A stretch of 64,000 nucleotides of DNA from Pseudarthrobacter chlorophenolicus (GCF_000962805.1 NZ_JZTW01000001.1:372001-436000), one strand, 5' to 3'; numbered from the stretch's first letter, positions 42,676 to 51,517 are shown. The notes: generated by a model not told the origin, from the letters alone. Numbers and translations: made by a program.

Positions 42676-42861
42676 GGCAGGTCCGTTCTACGCTTGCAGC
42701 CGGATGGCTGGAATGTGGGATTCGACGTTTTCTACTCTATGCTGTTCACCGGACCCTCCGGGGTGCCGGAGGTGAAATGTGACTGGCCCGCCAGGCACGG
42801 ATACCCCGGCTTGCGGAGGGGCCGAAACGGGTCGGTTTTACGAACGCGAAGATGTTGCCGT

Positions 42862-42867
42862 AGACTG
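42862..42867 (+). promoter_or_regulatory. -10 box TAGACT upstream of tRNA-Trp
   Basis: Hexamer 84 bp before the tRNA-Trp start; the sequence downstream would be a 5' leader. The -35 (TTTACG, 42837-42842) has a long 19-bp spacer, so the -35 is uncertain. Confidence 0.45.
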
Positions 42868-42951
42868 ATTCACCGGTGTTGAAACACAGATGATGGCGTG
42901 CGCCCCAGTGAAAGCTGGTGGATCTCCGTCGCTGGCTGGTTTTCACTCCAT

Positions 42952-43024
42952 AGGGTAGTGGCGCAATTGGTAGCGCAGCGGTCTCCAAAACCGCAGGTTG
43001 CAGGTTCGAGTCCTGTCTGCCCTG
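42952..43024 (+). tRNA. tRNA-Trp (anticodon CCA)
   Basis: Acceptor AGGGTAG (42952-42958) pairs with CTGCCCT (43017-43023); D stem GCGC/GCGC; anticodon stem GCGGT/ACCGC around CTCCAAA, anticodon CCA. Located 100 bp upstream of secE as in other actinobacteria (trpT-secE-nusG). Confidence 0.96.
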
Positions 43025-43123
43025 CGCAAGCTGCCCCGGGCAACAAATCCGGGGCAAGCGCAGCAACCATGGTTCTGATCAGGGGCCGGGTAATCCACCA
43101 TTGCAAAGATGAGCGAGGACCAG

Positions 43124-43393
43124 GTGACCGAAACAGCTGCCAGCAGCTCCAAGGGCCGCCCAGCTAAGAAGGATGCCAAGGCAAACATCTTCGCCCGTAT
43201 TGCACTTTTCGTCCGCCAGATCATCGGCGAACTGAAGAAGGTCGTTGCCCCCACCCGCAAGGAACTGATCAACTACACGCTCGTGGTGCTGGTGTTCGTG
43301 GCCATCATGATGGTCATCGTCAGCCTGCTGGACATCGGTTTTGGAACCGCTGTCGGCTGGCTCTTCGGCGGGACAGGCCCCACGGACAACTAA
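43124..43393 (+). CDS. secE: Preprotein translocase subunit SecE
   Basis: 89-aa SecE: a basic N-terminal half, the amphipathic IFARIALFVRQIIGELKKVVAPTRKEL segment in two parts, and one TM helix (TLVVLVFVAIMMVIVSLLDI). With SecY and SecG it forms the protein-conducting channel. GTG 43124 is preferred since GAGGA lies 4 bp upstream; ATG 43109 would add five residues and has no Shine-Dalgarno. Followed by nusG, as in most bacteria. Confidence 0.94.
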   Translation: MTETAASSSKGRPAKKDAKANIFARIALFVRQIIGELKKVVAPTRKELINYTLVVLVFVAIMMVIVSLLDIGFGTAVGWLFGGTGPTDN

Positions 43394-43458
43394 GGCTGCA
43401 GGGTCCGCAGGCTGCGCGCTCCATCCGGGAAACCGGAGGGAAGCGCCGGTGTGCGGAA

Positions 43459-43487
43459 TTGAGCCATTTAAATAGGCATGTTAGGCA
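43459..43487 (+). promoter_or_regulatory. Candidate nusG promoter
   Basis: TTGAGC (43459-43464), 17-bp spacer, TAGGCA (43482-43487). The ATG at 43478 falls in the spacer, so a start at GTG 43508 fits better than one at 43478. Confidence 0.45.
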
Positions 43488-43507
43488 ATGAGGAAGCAGG
43501 AGACCAA

Positions 43508-44311
43508 GTGTCTGAGCAGGAGCTCGAGGTAACCGGGACTGAGCAGGAAGAGGCCGTGGACATCACCGCAGAAATCGGTGAAGAGTCTGAGGTTGAGTCC
43601 TCCGCGCCCGAATCCGATGACGCCGATGCCGACGCGGAGGCTGACAGCGAAGCAGAGTCCGGCGATGCCGACGCTGACGCCCTCGCCGCCGCGGCAGCCA
43701 CCGCTGCCGTTGACCCGGCAGATGAATTCAAGGCCAAGCTGCGCCGCCAGGAGGGTGACTGGTACGTCATCCACTCCTACGCCGGTTACGAAAACCGCGT
43801 GAAGGCCAACCTTGAGACCCGCATCCAGACCCTGGACATGGAAGATTACATCTTCGAGATCCAGGTGCCCATGGAAGAGGTCGTCGAGATCAAGAATGCC
43901 CAGCGCAAGGTCATCAACCGCGTTCGCATTCCCGGCTATGTCCTGGTCCGCATGGACCTGACCGACGCCTCCTGGGGCGCCGTGCGCCACACACCCGGTG
44001 TCACCGGCTTCGTGGGCAACGCCCACAACCCCGTGCCGCTGCGCCTCGACGAGGTCTTCTCCATGCTCGCGCCGGTCTTCGAGGAAGAGCAGGCCGAGAA
44101 GGGCAAGCCGGTCAACAAGCAGCACCAGGCCCCGGTGGACGTCGACTTCGAGGTCGGCGAGTCCGTCATCGTCAAGGAAGGCCCGTTCGAGACCCTTCCC
44201 GCTACGATCTCCGAGATCAAGGTCGAATCCCAGACCCTCGTGGTGCTGGTTTCCATCTTCGAGCGCGAAACGCCCGTCACCCTGGCGTTCAACCAGGTCA
44301 CCAAGATCTGA
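43508..44311 (+). CDS. nusG: Transcription termination/antitermination factor NusG
   Basis: 267-aa NusG that binds the RNA polymerase beta' clamp and links elongation to Rho and ribosomes. An acidic N-terminal extension of about 75 residues (rich in Asp, Glu, Ala) precedes the NGN domain ([47 protein letters not shown]) and the KOW domain ([20 protein letters not shown]). GTG 43508 has a CAGGAGA Shine-Dalgarno and a promoter just upstream; ATG 43478 would add ten residues. Such extensions are common in actinobacterial NusG. Confidence 0.94.
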   Translation: MSEQELEVTGTEQEEAVDITAEIGEESEVESSAPESDDADADAEADSEAESGDADADALAAAAATAAVDPADEFKAKLRRQEGDWYVIHSYAGYENRVKANLETRIQTLDMEDYIFEIQVPMEEVVEIKNAQRKVINRVRIPGYVLVRMDLTDASWGAVRHTPGVTGFVGNAHNPVPLRLDEVFSMLAPVFEEEQAEKGKPVNKQHQAPVDVDFEVGESVIVKEGPFETLPATISEIKVESQTLVVLVSIFERETPVTLAFNQVTKI

Positions 44312-44439
44312 TTACCCGAGAATTCGTTCCGGCGCCGCCCGCTTAGCGGTTCCGGAACGGCAGGCCGCCTTGCCATGGCGGCCAAGAACCTGGGCCACGC
44401 TCCTGTGCCCCAGGAAGTTATTGAGAGAAGGACCCTACA

Positions 44440-44871
44440 TTGGCTCCCAAGAAGAAGGTCACCGGCCTCATCAAGCTGCAGATCCAGGCAGGTGCCGCTA
44501 ACCCGGCCCCGCCGATCGGTCCCGCACTTGGCCAGCACGGCGTCAACATCATGGAATTCTGCAAGGCGTACAACGCTGCAACAGAAGCCCAGCGCGGCAA
44601 CGTCATCCCCGTGGAAATCACCGTCTACGAGGACCGTTCCTTCACGTTCATCACCAAGACCCCGCCGGCTGCAGAGCTCATCAAGAAGGCTGCAGGCGTT
44701 GCCAAGGGTTCGGCTACCCCGCACACCGTCAAGGTTGCCAAGCTGACCCAGGCACAGGTCAACGAGATCGCCTCCACCAAGATGGAAGACCTCAACGCCA
44801 CCAGCCTCGAAGGCGCAGCGAAGATCATCGCCGGCACCGCCCGCTCCATGGGCATCACCGTCGAGGGCTAG
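44440..44871 (+). CDS. rplK: 50S ribosomal protein L11
   Basis: 143-aa L11, part of the GTPase-associated centre on 23S rRNA and needed for the stringent response. [21 protein letters not shown] and [18 protein letters not shown] are its hallmark N-terminal sequence (thiostrepton-binding region); the C-terminal RNA-binding domain ends at [11 protein letters not shown] start with AGAAGGA upstream. Follows nusG by 128 bp that contain two GC-rich hairpins. Confidence 0.98.
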
Positions 44872-45049
44872 GACCCCTACCGCCGCATGACGCCGCGCAT
44901 CAGCATGGCGCCACGTGGCACCGCCGGAATTCCGGCACCACCAACAACTGAAATGCCGGTCACCCGGGACGAGTAACCGTCCGGATTACCGGCTGTGGCA
45001 GGGCCCAGCGCGGTCCGCAGACCACAACTGCACAAGGAGAAAGAGCAGC

Positions 45050-45757
45050 ATGGCAAAGCGCAGCAAAGCATATGAGGCAGCAGCCGCCAAGATCGACGCG
45101 GAGAAGTCCTACGCGCCGTTCGAGGCAGTGACCCTCGCCAAGGACACCAACCCGTCCAAGTTCGACGCCACCATCGAGGTTGCTTTCCGCCTCGGCGTGG
45201 ATCCCCGCAAGGCTGACCAGATGGTCCGCGGTACGGTCAACCTGCCCCACGGCACCGGTAAGACCGCCCGCGTCCTGGTCTTCGCCACGGGCGACAAGGC
45301 TGAGGCCGCAATCGCAGCCGGCGCCGACTTCGTTGGCTCCGACGACCTGATCGAAAAGATCGCCGGCGGCTGGACCGACTTCGACGCCGCCGTTGCCACC
45401 CCTGACCTCATGGGCAAGGTTGGCCGCCTCGGTAAGGTCCTGGGTCCCCGTAACCTGATGCCGAACCCCAAGACCGGCACCGTGACCCCTGACGTCACCA
45501 AGGCTGTCAACGACATCAAGGGCGGCAAGATCGACTTCCGCGTCGACAAGCACTCCAACCTGCACTTCATCATCGGCAAGGTGTCCTTCGACGCCGTCAA
45601 GCTGGCTGAGAACTACGCAGCAGCACTGGAAGAGGTGCTTCGCCTGAAGCCTTCCGCTTCGAAGGGCCGCTACATCCAGAAGGCCACCGTTGCCACCACC
45701 TTCGGCCCCGGCATCTCCGTGGACCCGAACGTCACCAAGGTGCTCACCGAGGCCTAA
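45050..45757 (+). CDS. rplA: 50S ribosomal protein L1
   Basis: 235-aa L1, the mobile L1-stalk protein, which also binds its own mRNA in many bacteria and controls the rplK-rplA operon. [19 protein letters not shown] start; [19 protein letters not shown] is the rRNA-binding signature. ATG 45050 with AAGGAGAAAG Shine-Dalgarno; 178 bp separate it from rplK. Confidence 0.98.
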   Translation: MAKRSKAYEAAAAKIDAEKSYAPFEAVTLAKDTNPSKFDATIEVAFRLGVDPRKADQMVRGTVNLPHGTGKTARVLVFATGDKAEAAIAAGADFVGSDDLIEKIAGGWTDFDAAVATPDLMGKVGRLGKVLGPRNLMPNPKTGTVTPDVTKAVNDIKGGKIDFRVDKHSNLHFIIGKVSFDAVKLAENYAAALEEVLRLKPSASKGRYIQKATVATTFGPGISVDPNVTKVLTEA

Positions 45758-45788
45758 GCCCTCAACAGCATCCGCCCCAGGGCACAGG

Positions 45789-45823
45789 AACGGGCCGTCC
45801 GGCATTCAGCCGGGCGGCCCGTT
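45789..45823 (+). terminator. Hairpin terminator after rplA
   Basis: A 15-bp stem (45789-45803 with 45809-45823, one wobble) with ATTCA loop, 32 bp after the rplA stop. The T-tract is weak. It separates the rplKA operon from the GNAT genes. Confidence 0.6.
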
Positions 45824-45875
45824 CCGCGTTAAACAGGTGTTATGCGCCCGTAACCCGCAGCCGCCGACAGCTGGC

Positions 45876-45881
45876 TAGGCT
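45876..45881 (+). promoter_or_regulatory. -10 box TAGGCT, leaderless promoter of the GNAT pair
   Basis: Six nt before ATG 45888; no Shine-Dalgarno. Confidence 0.6.
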
Positions 45882-45887
45882 GTGGTC

Positions 45888-46985
45888 ATGACGCCGCCAA
45901 ACGCCCTGGTGATCACCGCCGTCACGGTGCCGGGCAACCTGGACGGAAGGGAAGACGCCCGGGACTTCCTCGCCTGCCAGGCCATGCGCGAGGCGCAGGA
46001 GCTTGAGACGTGGGGCAACCTGGACCGCGGCTACACCCTCGCCGAAGAACTTGAGCACTGGCGCGGTACCCCCTATGAGGCCCGGCACCTGTTCGTGGCC
46101 CGCATCGGCAACGAGACGGCGGGCATGTGCTCGGTGACCCTGCCCCTGCGGGAGAACCTCCGGACCGCGGGCATCAACGTCCTGGTGGTCCCGGCATTCA
46201 GGCGGCGCGGACTGGGCAGCCAGCTGCTGCGTTTCGGCGAAGCCTTTGCCCAGGACAACAGCCGGACATCGCTGGACGGCTACTTCGAACTTCCAGCCCG
46301 GCTGCTGGACACCACGGGTCCGCTGCTGCCAGCCAAATCAGGGGCGGGCGGACTACCGGCAAATGAGCCGTCAACCGCCTTTGCGGCGGCCTCCGGTTAC
46401 GAACTCGAACAGGTTGAGACCTCCAGCAGGCTGCCGCTTCCCATACCGGCGGACCGGGCGGCGGCACTGGAAGCTGACGCTGCGGTGCACGCGGCGGACT
46501 ATGAGCTGGTGGGATGGGCGGATACCTGTCCCGGCCACCTGGTGGAAGACTACGCGCTCCTGAACGCGCGGATGAGCGTTGACGTGCCCACGGCCGGCCT
46601 GGACTGGGAAGGCGAGATCTGGGATGCCGCACGGGTGCGGCGCGACGAGGAAGCACTGGCGCGGAGCGGTGTCCAGGCACTGGTTGCGGCGGCCCGGCAC
46701 CGGCCTACCGGCGACCTGGTGGCCTACACCGTCCTGAACTGGCGCCCGGAGGTTCCGGCCACCGTGCTGCAACAGGACACCCTGGTGTCTGGCGAACACC
46801 GCGGCCACCGCCTGGGGATGCTGATCAAGCTCAGGAATTTGGCGGCGGCGCAGGCCAGATGGCCTTCGGCCCGCTCGGTTTTGACGTGGAACGCCAGCGA
46901 AAACCAGCATATGCTTTCGATTAATATTGCGCTTGGATTCAGGCCTGCCGGCTTTGAAGGGGAGTGGCAGAAACGGCTGGGATGA
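45888..46985 (+). CDS. Tandem GNAT acetyltransferase, paralogue 1
   Basis: 365-aa protein with two GNAT domains, an architecture resembling mycothiol synthase. The first carries VLVVPAFRRRGLGSQLLRFG (acetyl-CoA loop, about residues 100-118); the second has DTLVSGEHRGHRLGMLIKLR and NASENQHMLSINIALGFRPAG at the C terminus. ATG 45888 follows the leaderless -10 box. It shares blocks in order with the next gene (WNA..N..L..N..LGFR), so the two are tandem paralogues. Substrate unknown. Inserted between rplA and rplJ. Confidence 0.85.
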   Translation: MTPPNALVITAVTVPGNLDGREDARDFLACQAMREAQELETWGNLDRGYTLAEELEHWRGTPYEARHLFVARIGNETAGMCSVTLPLRENLRTAGINVLVVPAFRRRGLGSQLLRFGEAFAQDNSRTSLDGYFELPARLLDTTGPLLPAKSGAGGLPANEPSTAFAAASGYELEQVETSSRLPLPIPADRAAALEADAAVHAADYELVGWADTCPGHLVEDYALLNARMSVDVPTAGLDWEGEIWDAARVRRDEEALARSGVQALVAAARHRPTGDLVAYTVLNWRPEVPATVLQQDTLVSGEHRGHRLGMLIKLRNLAAAQARWPSARSVLTWNASENQHMLSINIALGFRPAGFEGEWQKRLG

Positions 46986-48112
46986 TGCCCCGAATGGCAA
47001 AAGACGTGAAGATCGAGCAGCTCTGGATTCCCGACTCCCTTGAAGCGCCGGACGCTGCCGATTTCCTTGCCGCCCTCGAAGTGGGCAGGAAAGTGCGGAT
47101 GGCTACCTGGGGGAGTGACGACCTTGCCTACGGTCCCCTCGAGAAGCTCCTCGAATTCGAGGATCCGTACGAGCGGCAGCTGATCCTCGTCGCCAAGGTG
47201 GACGGCGAAATCGTCGGCACCGTGGACATTGCCCTGCCCCTGACCGACCACCTGGACCTCGCGGAATTCACCCTTGACATCCTGCCTGAATTCCAGCGGC
47301 AGGGCGTGGGGCGGCGGCTCCTGGAGGCCGCCGAGCAGCTGGCCCGCGGCGAGGGCCGCACCATGATCCTGGTGGACACCAACCATCCCGGCGCATCGCT
47401 GGACGAGTTCGAGCAGGCCCTCCTGGTGCCGGGAACGGGGCCGGGCTTCGTCCCGCTGGACAGCCGTGAGGTGGAGTTCGCCCAGAAGACCGGATACACG
47501 CTTCAACACATCGAGCAGTTCAGCGCCTGCATCCTGCCACTGGATTCGAAGCTTGTGGCGGACTTGCAGGCAGAGGCTGATGACGCCAACAACGGCCGCT
47601 ACCGCCTGCACCACTGGACCGACCGCTGCCCGGACCGCTGGCTTGAGGCCGTCGCGGCACTCGAGAACCAGGCCGGTGCGGACGTGGACCCTGATCTTGA
47701 CGTCCCTGTGGAGCAGGAGATGGTGTTCGACGGCGGCATCCTGCGCGAAGCCGAGGACGTCGCCATCGCGCAGGGCCGGCGTACGGTGGTGACCGCCGTC
47801 GAGCACCTCGCCTCGGGCACGCTGGTGGGACTGACCACCATCACCGTGCTGGCACACCGGGCAGACGTGGTGTTCCAGGACGACACCCTGGTGCTGCAGG
47901 AGCACCGGGGCAACAAGCTGGGCCTGCTGATCAAGGTCTCCAACATGGAGCGGCTCACTGAGCAGTTCCCGGACGCACGGGTCATCTACACCTGGAACGC
48001 TCCGGACAACAGGTACCTCCTCACGGTCAACCAGCAGCTCGGCTTCCGTATCGCAGGGGTCACCGGGATTTGGCAAAAGGAGCTGCCGAAGCTCCGTACC
48101 AGCACCAGCTGA
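46982..48112 (+). CDS. Tandem GNAT acetyltransferase, paralogue 2
   Basis: About 376-aa double-GNAT protein. Domain 1: LDILPEFQRQGVGRRLLEAAEQ; domain 2: DTLVLQEHRGNKLGLLIKVSNM and WNAPDNRYLLTVNQQLGFRIAG. The ATG at 46982 overlaps the stop of paralogue 1 (ATGA), implying equal, coupled expression. Both have a Trp-rich middle part not found in single-domain GNATs. Possibly small-molecule or peptide acetylation; not determined. Ends 32 bp before the rplJ promoter. Confidence 0.85.
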   Translation: MMPRMAKDVKIEQLWIPDSLEAPDAADFLAALEVGRKVRMATWGSDDLAYGPLEKLLEFEDPYERQLILVAKVDGEIVGTVDIALPLTDHLDLAEFTLDILPEFQRQGVGRRLLEAAEQLARGEGRTMILVDTNHPGASLDEFEQALLVPGTGPGFVPLDSREVEFAQKTGYTLQHIEQFSACILPLDSKLVADLQAEADDANNGRYRLHHWTDRCPDRWLEAVAALENQAGADVDPDLDVPVEQEMVFDGGILREAEDVAIAQGRRTVVTAVEHLASGTLVGLTTITVLAHRADVVFQDDTLVLQEHRGNKLGLLIKVSNMERLTEQFPDARVIYTWNAPDNRYLLTVNQQLGFRIAGVTGIWQKELPKLRTSTS

Positions 48113-48120
48113 GGCCCGAT

Positions 48121-48150
48121 TTGGCGTCCTGCCGCGGGCTCCCGTAGACT
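48121..48150 (+). promoter_or_regulatory. rplJ promoter
   Basis: TTGGCG (48121-48126), 18-bp spacer, TAGACT (48145-48150). Start expected near 48157, giving a leader of about 245 nt before rplJ. Confidence 0.6.
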
Positions 48151-48156
48151 TGGAGG

Positions 48157-48402
48157 ACCAAAGACCGTCGGTTGTTGGAAATCCACTCTTTCGAGCATTG
48201 CTCAACTCTGCAGTTGTGCGCGGGAGACCAAGTGGTTTTCTGGACGAAGGACCCTGACATAGGGCGGCCGGCGCAGGTGAACGAAGCAACGCTCCATGGA
48301 AACATGTTGAGCCAAGCCCCGTGCATCTGCGCGGGGCGTTTTTAGTTTTAGCTCACCTGAGCGGGACCCTCGAATACCGGCACTATCCCCGGAAGGAGGG
48401 TT
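48157..48402 (+). promoter_or_regulatory. Ribosomal protein L10 leader
   Basis: Long structured leader expected to bind the L10(L12)4 complex and shut down rplJ-rplL translation or transcription, as described for the L10_leader RNA family. It contains several stem-loops and the terminator-like hairpin at 48316-48343. Assignment rests on position and that hairpin, not on a covariance search. Confidence 0.6.
48316..48343 (+). terminator. Attenuator hairpin in the L10 leader
   Basis: A 9-bp stem (48316-48324 with 48329-48337, one wobble), ATCT loop, followed by GTTTTTA. It is 60 bp upstream of rplJ, so it is best read as an attenuator. Confidence 0.75.
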
Positions 48403-48996
48403 ATGGCAACGCCTACTAAGGTTTCAGCAGTAGCTGAGATCACTAACGATTTCAAGGAATCGAACGCCGCTGTCCTGACCGAATACCGCGGGCTCACCGT
48501 TGCACAGCTCAAGCAGCTGCGTGTTTCTCTCGGCCAGGACACCAAGTTCGCGGTCGTCAAGAACACCCTGACCGCAATTGCAGCCAAGGAAGCCGGCGTC
48601 GAAGCATTCGACGGCCAGCTTGCCGGCCCCACTGCAATCGCGTTCATCAAGGGTGACGCAGTTGCCGCTGCCAAGAGCCTGACGGATTTTGCCAAGGCCA
48701 ACAAGCAGCTGGTCATCAAGACCGGTTACTTCGAAGGCAAGGCACTGGATGCCAGCGAGGTCGCCGCCCTGGCTGCCCTCGAGTCCCGTGAGCTGCAGCT
48801 CGCCAAGGTTGCAGGCGTCCTCAAGGCTCCTGCTGCCGCAGCTGCACGCATCATCGATGCGCTGCGACTCAAGCTTGAAGAAGAGAACGGTGCACCGGCA
48901 GCTGCCGAAGCGCCGGCCGCTGAAGAGTCTGCTGACTCTGCAGCTGAAGCAGCAGCCGAGGCACCCGCCGAGGCTCCCGCTGCCGAAGAGAACTAA
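48403..48996 (+). CDS. rplJ: 50S ribosomal protein L10
   Basis: 197-aa L10, which anchors L7/L12 dimers to the ribosomal stalk. [20 protein letters not shown] and [16 protein letters not shown] are its N-terminal motifs; the tail is an unusually long Ala/Glu/Pro stretch (about 35 residues) beyond the L12-binding helix, as in many high-GC Gram-positives. AAGGAGGG Shine-Dalgarno. Downstream of the L10 leader. Confidence 0.97.
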   Translation: MATPTKVSAVAEITNDFKESNAAVLTEYRGLTVAQLKQLRVSLGQDTKFAVVKNTLTAIAAKEAGVEAFDGQLAGPTAIAFIKGDAVAAAKSLTDFAKANKQLVIKTGYFEGKALDASEVAALAALESRELQLAKVAGVLKAPAAAAARIIDALRLKLEEENGAPAAAEAPAAEESADSAAEAAAEAPAEAPAAEEN

Positions 48997-49068
48997 TTCT
49001 CTTTACCCCACCAGACTCCGGCGGTACTGCCCAGTGCGGGACTGCCAACAACAGGAAGGACGCCTACC

Positions 49069-49446
49069 ATGGCGAAGCTCAGCAACGAAGAGCTCATTGA
49101 AGCTTTCAAGGAACTGACCATCATCGAGCTCTCCGAGTTCGTCAAGCTCTTCGAAGAGACCTTCGAAGTAACCGCTGCTGCTGTAGCCGTTGCCGGCCCC
49201 GCCGGCGGTGGCGCTGCTGAAGAGGCTGAAGAGAAGACTGACTTCGACGTCATCCTCGAATCTGCCGGCGACAAGAAGATCGCAGTGATCAAGGAAGTTC
49301 GCGCCATTACCTCCCTCGGCCTCAAGGAAGCCAAGGACCTGGTTGACAGCGCACCCAAGGCTGTTCTCGAAGGCGCCAACAAGGAAGCTGCCGAGAAGGC
49401 CAAGGAGCAGCTCGAGGCTGCAGGCGCCACCGTTACCCTCAAGTAA
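49069..49446 (+). CDS. rplL: 50S ribosomal protein L7/L12
   Basis: 125-aa stalk protein that recruits translational GTPases. The N-terminal dimerisation helix ([20 protein letters not shown]), Ala/Gly hinge ([18 protein letters not shown]) and the C-terminal domain ([20 protein letters not shown]) are all typical. Follows rplJ by 72 bp and ends at a strong terminator. Confidence 0.98.
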   Translation: MAKLSNEELIEAFKELTIIELSEFVKLFEETFEVTAAAVAVAGPAGGGAAEEAEEKTDFDVILESAGDKKIAVIKEVRAITSLGLKEAKDLVDSAPKAVLEGANKEAAEKAKEQLEAAGATVTLK

Positions 49447-49462
49447 CAACGGCTCTTCACGG

Positions 49463-49503
49463 AAAACCCCGTCCCACTGCCTGGCAGTGGGACGGGGTTT
49501 TTT
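49463..49503 (+). terminator. Strong terminator after rplL
   Basis: A perfect 18-bp stem (49463-49480 with 49484-49501), CTG loop, T-run to 49503. Closes the rplJ-rplL operon. Confidence 0.9.
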
Positions 49504-49522
49504 GCGTCCGGGCCCCAACTGG

Positions 49523-49570
49523 GTAGCAGCAGGTGTCGTTATGAGCCCTCTTAAGGACACCTGCTGCTAC
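49523..49570. repeat. Palindrome between rplL terminator and the YbaK gene
   Basis: A perfect 15-bp arm (49523-49537 with 49556-49570) extended by six further inner pairs with two mismatches. No T-tract. It abuts the stop of the leftward YbaK gene (49571). Resembles in place and size, not sequence, the palindrome at 41382-41442. Confidence 0.75.
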
Positions 49571-50068
49571 TTACATGGGGTCCGAGATGTCGGCGACGAC
49601 GGCGCCGAGGGCGGACGTCAGGGCGTCGGCATCGACGAAGGCGCTGTAGCCGTGCGCGCCGGCACCCATCGATATCCGCCGTCCCGTGATGGTTGCGTCG
49701 GCGTACACGGGCCACGGGCTGGTGCTCCCCAGCGGGGTGATGGTTCCACGTTCATAGCCCGTTGCCTCCAGGGCGATGTCCGCCGGCGGCAGGGACAGCT
49801 TGTTGACGCCCACCAGCTGCCGCAGCTTGGGCCAGGAGATCTGACGGTCACCGGGTATCAGGGCAAACAGGAATGTCCCGTCCTTGTGCTTCACCACCAG
49901 GGATTTGACGATGTCCGCGGGCGGGATGCCAAGGATCCCGGCCGCCTCTTCCAGGCTCCTGGCGGCCGGACGCTCCACCACATCCACCTGCAGGCCGCGG
50001 GCTTTGGCGTCGGCCAGGAACCGTTCGCGTCCGACGCCGTCCGTTCCGTTTGCTGGATGGCCCGCCAT
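49571..50068 (-). CDS. YbaK/EbsC-family aminoacyl-tRNA deacylase
   Basis: 165-aa protein of the YbaK/ProX family, which hydrolyses mischarged aminoacyl-tRNA (e.g. Cys-tRNA-Pro). ADIVKSLVVKHKDGTFLFAL contains the conserved Lys; GVNKLSLPPADIALEATGYERG and GTITPLGS follow. ATG 50068 shares one base with the TGA of the upstream thiolase gene, so it is coupled to it. Substrate specificity not determined. Confidence 0.9.
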   Translation of the reverse strand: MAGHPANGTDGVGRERFLADAKARGLQVDVVERPAARSLEEAAGILGIPPADIVKSLVVKHKDGTFLFALIPGDRQISWPKLRQLVGVNKLSLPPADIALEATGYERGTITPLGSTSPWPVYADATITGRRISMGAGAHGYSAFVDADALTSALGAVVADISDPM

Positions 50069-51267
50069 CAGTCGCGGTAGAGCAGGAGCGCTTCGCCCTG
50101 CCCTCCTCCGCCGCACAGGGACACCGCTGCCTTGCCGGTTCCGCGGCGCTTCAGCTCGTGCGCGGCGTGCGCAGCGAGGCGCGCTCCCGACGCTCCAATG
50201 GGGTGGCCCAGGGCGATGGCGCCGCCGTGGATGTTGCACTTCTCGAGCGGATAGTCGAGGTCCTTCAGGGACTGCACTGCTACGGAACCGAAGGCCTCGT
50301 TAATCTCGATGAAGTCCAGCTCGGCTGTGCTCCAGCCAGCCTTGCCCAAGGCGTTCTTGATGGCATTCGAGGGCTGCGAATGCAGCGAATTGTCAGGCCC
50401 GGCCACTTGGCCCGGCTTACCCACCACCGCAAGGTAGTCCAGCCCGTGCTCTTCGGCATAGGCCCGCGATGCAAGCACCAGGGCTGCGGCGCCATCGGAG
50501 AGGGGTGAAGAGTTGCCCGCCGTTATGGTGCCGTCGGTAACGAAGGCGGCGCGAAGTCCGGCGAGGGACTCCACCGACGAATTGGGCCGGACGCCCTCGT
50601 CCGTGTCCACTACCAGGGGCTCGCCCTTCCGCTGCTTGACGCTGATGGCGACGATCTCGTCGTCGAACGTTCCGTTCTTGGCGGCCAGCGCCGCACGCTT
50701 GTGGGACTGGGCCGCAACGTTGTCCTGTGAAGTCCTGTCGATGCCGAGGGCAAGGTTGCCTGTTTCGGTGGACAGGCCCATCGACTGGCCGTCGAAGGCG
50801 TCTGTGAGCCCGTCATGGGCGGCCACGTCAAGCGCCTGGATGGAACCGTAGGTCCAGCCCTGCCGCGATCCCGGCAGGATGTGCGGAGCCCGGGTCATCG
50901 ACTCCTGGCCGCCGGCCACCACCAGTGCGGCTTCGCCGGCGCGGATCATCCGGGCCGCGTCGATGACGGCGGTGAGCCCCGACAGGCACACCTTGTTGAT
51001 CGTCACAGCCGGGACATTCCAGCCGATCCCGGCGGCGATGGCGCTCTGGCGGGCAGGATTCTGGCCCGCACCCGCCTGCAGGACCTGCCCCATGATGACC
51101 GCTTCCACGTCACCCACTGCAGCTCCGCTGGCGTCCATCGCTGAGCGGATGGCGTGCGCGCCAAGGTCTACTGCTGTGAAGCTGGCCAGCTGGCCGTTGA
51201 TCCGCCCCTGCGGGGTGCGGACTGCTGCAAGGATGACAACGTCGCTGTTGCCGGGGGAGTTGCCCAT
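50068..51267 (-). CDS. Acetyl-CoA C-acetyltransferase (thiolase)
   Basis: 399-aa biosynthetic-type thiolase, which condenses two acetyl-CoA or cleaves acetoacetyl-CoA. Catalytic C94 lies in TINKVCLSGLTAV; GGAIALGHPIGASGAR holds the active-site His, and VSLCGGGGQGEAL the second Cys. ATG 51267 is preferred since GGAAGAGA lies 7 bp upstream; a second in-frame ATG at 51288 has no such site. Inserted, with YbaK, between rplL and rpoB. Confidence 0.95.
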   Translation of the reverse strand: MGNSPGNSDVVILAAVRTPQGRINGQLASFTAVDLGAHAIRSAMDASGAAVGDVEAVIMGQVLQAGAGQNPARQSAIAAGIGWNVPAVTINKVCLSGLTAVIDAARMIRAGEAALVVAGGQESMTRAPHILPGSRQGWTYGSIQALDVAAHDGLTDAFDGQSMGLSTETGNLALGIDRTSQDNVAAQSHKRAALAAKNGTFDDEIVAISVKQRKGEPLVVDTDEGVRPNSSVESLAGLRAAFVTDGTITAGNSSPLSDGAAALVLASRAYAEEHGLDYLAVVGKPGQVAGPDNSLHSQPSNAIKNALGKAGWSTAELDFIEINEAFGSVAVQSLKDLDYPLEKCNIHGGAIALGHPIGASGARLAAHAAHELKRRGTGKAAVSLCGGGGQGEALLLYRD

Positions 51268-51517
51268 GGTTATCTCTTCCGATCTCATCCGGTGTAAGCC
51301 ACCAAGGCTATCGTGACCCTGGTCACCCATCTATACAAACGCGGCGGTGCCCATGTGCATTCCGGGACGGTGCTGCCACCTGCAGCAGGGGCAATTGGAA
51401 GACGGCAGGGGAGAGGTCCCCATGACCCGAATGTGCGCGACGGCGGCAGCATCAGTAGGGTGGACGGCGGAAACTCATGCAGGGAGCAGCCATGCCGCAC
51501 CCGGGACGGATGGAGCA

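Noticed and set aside
45789..45823. rplA-end hairpin as a repeat element
   Set aside because: It has ordinary terminator position and size and no second copy was seen; kept as a terminator only.
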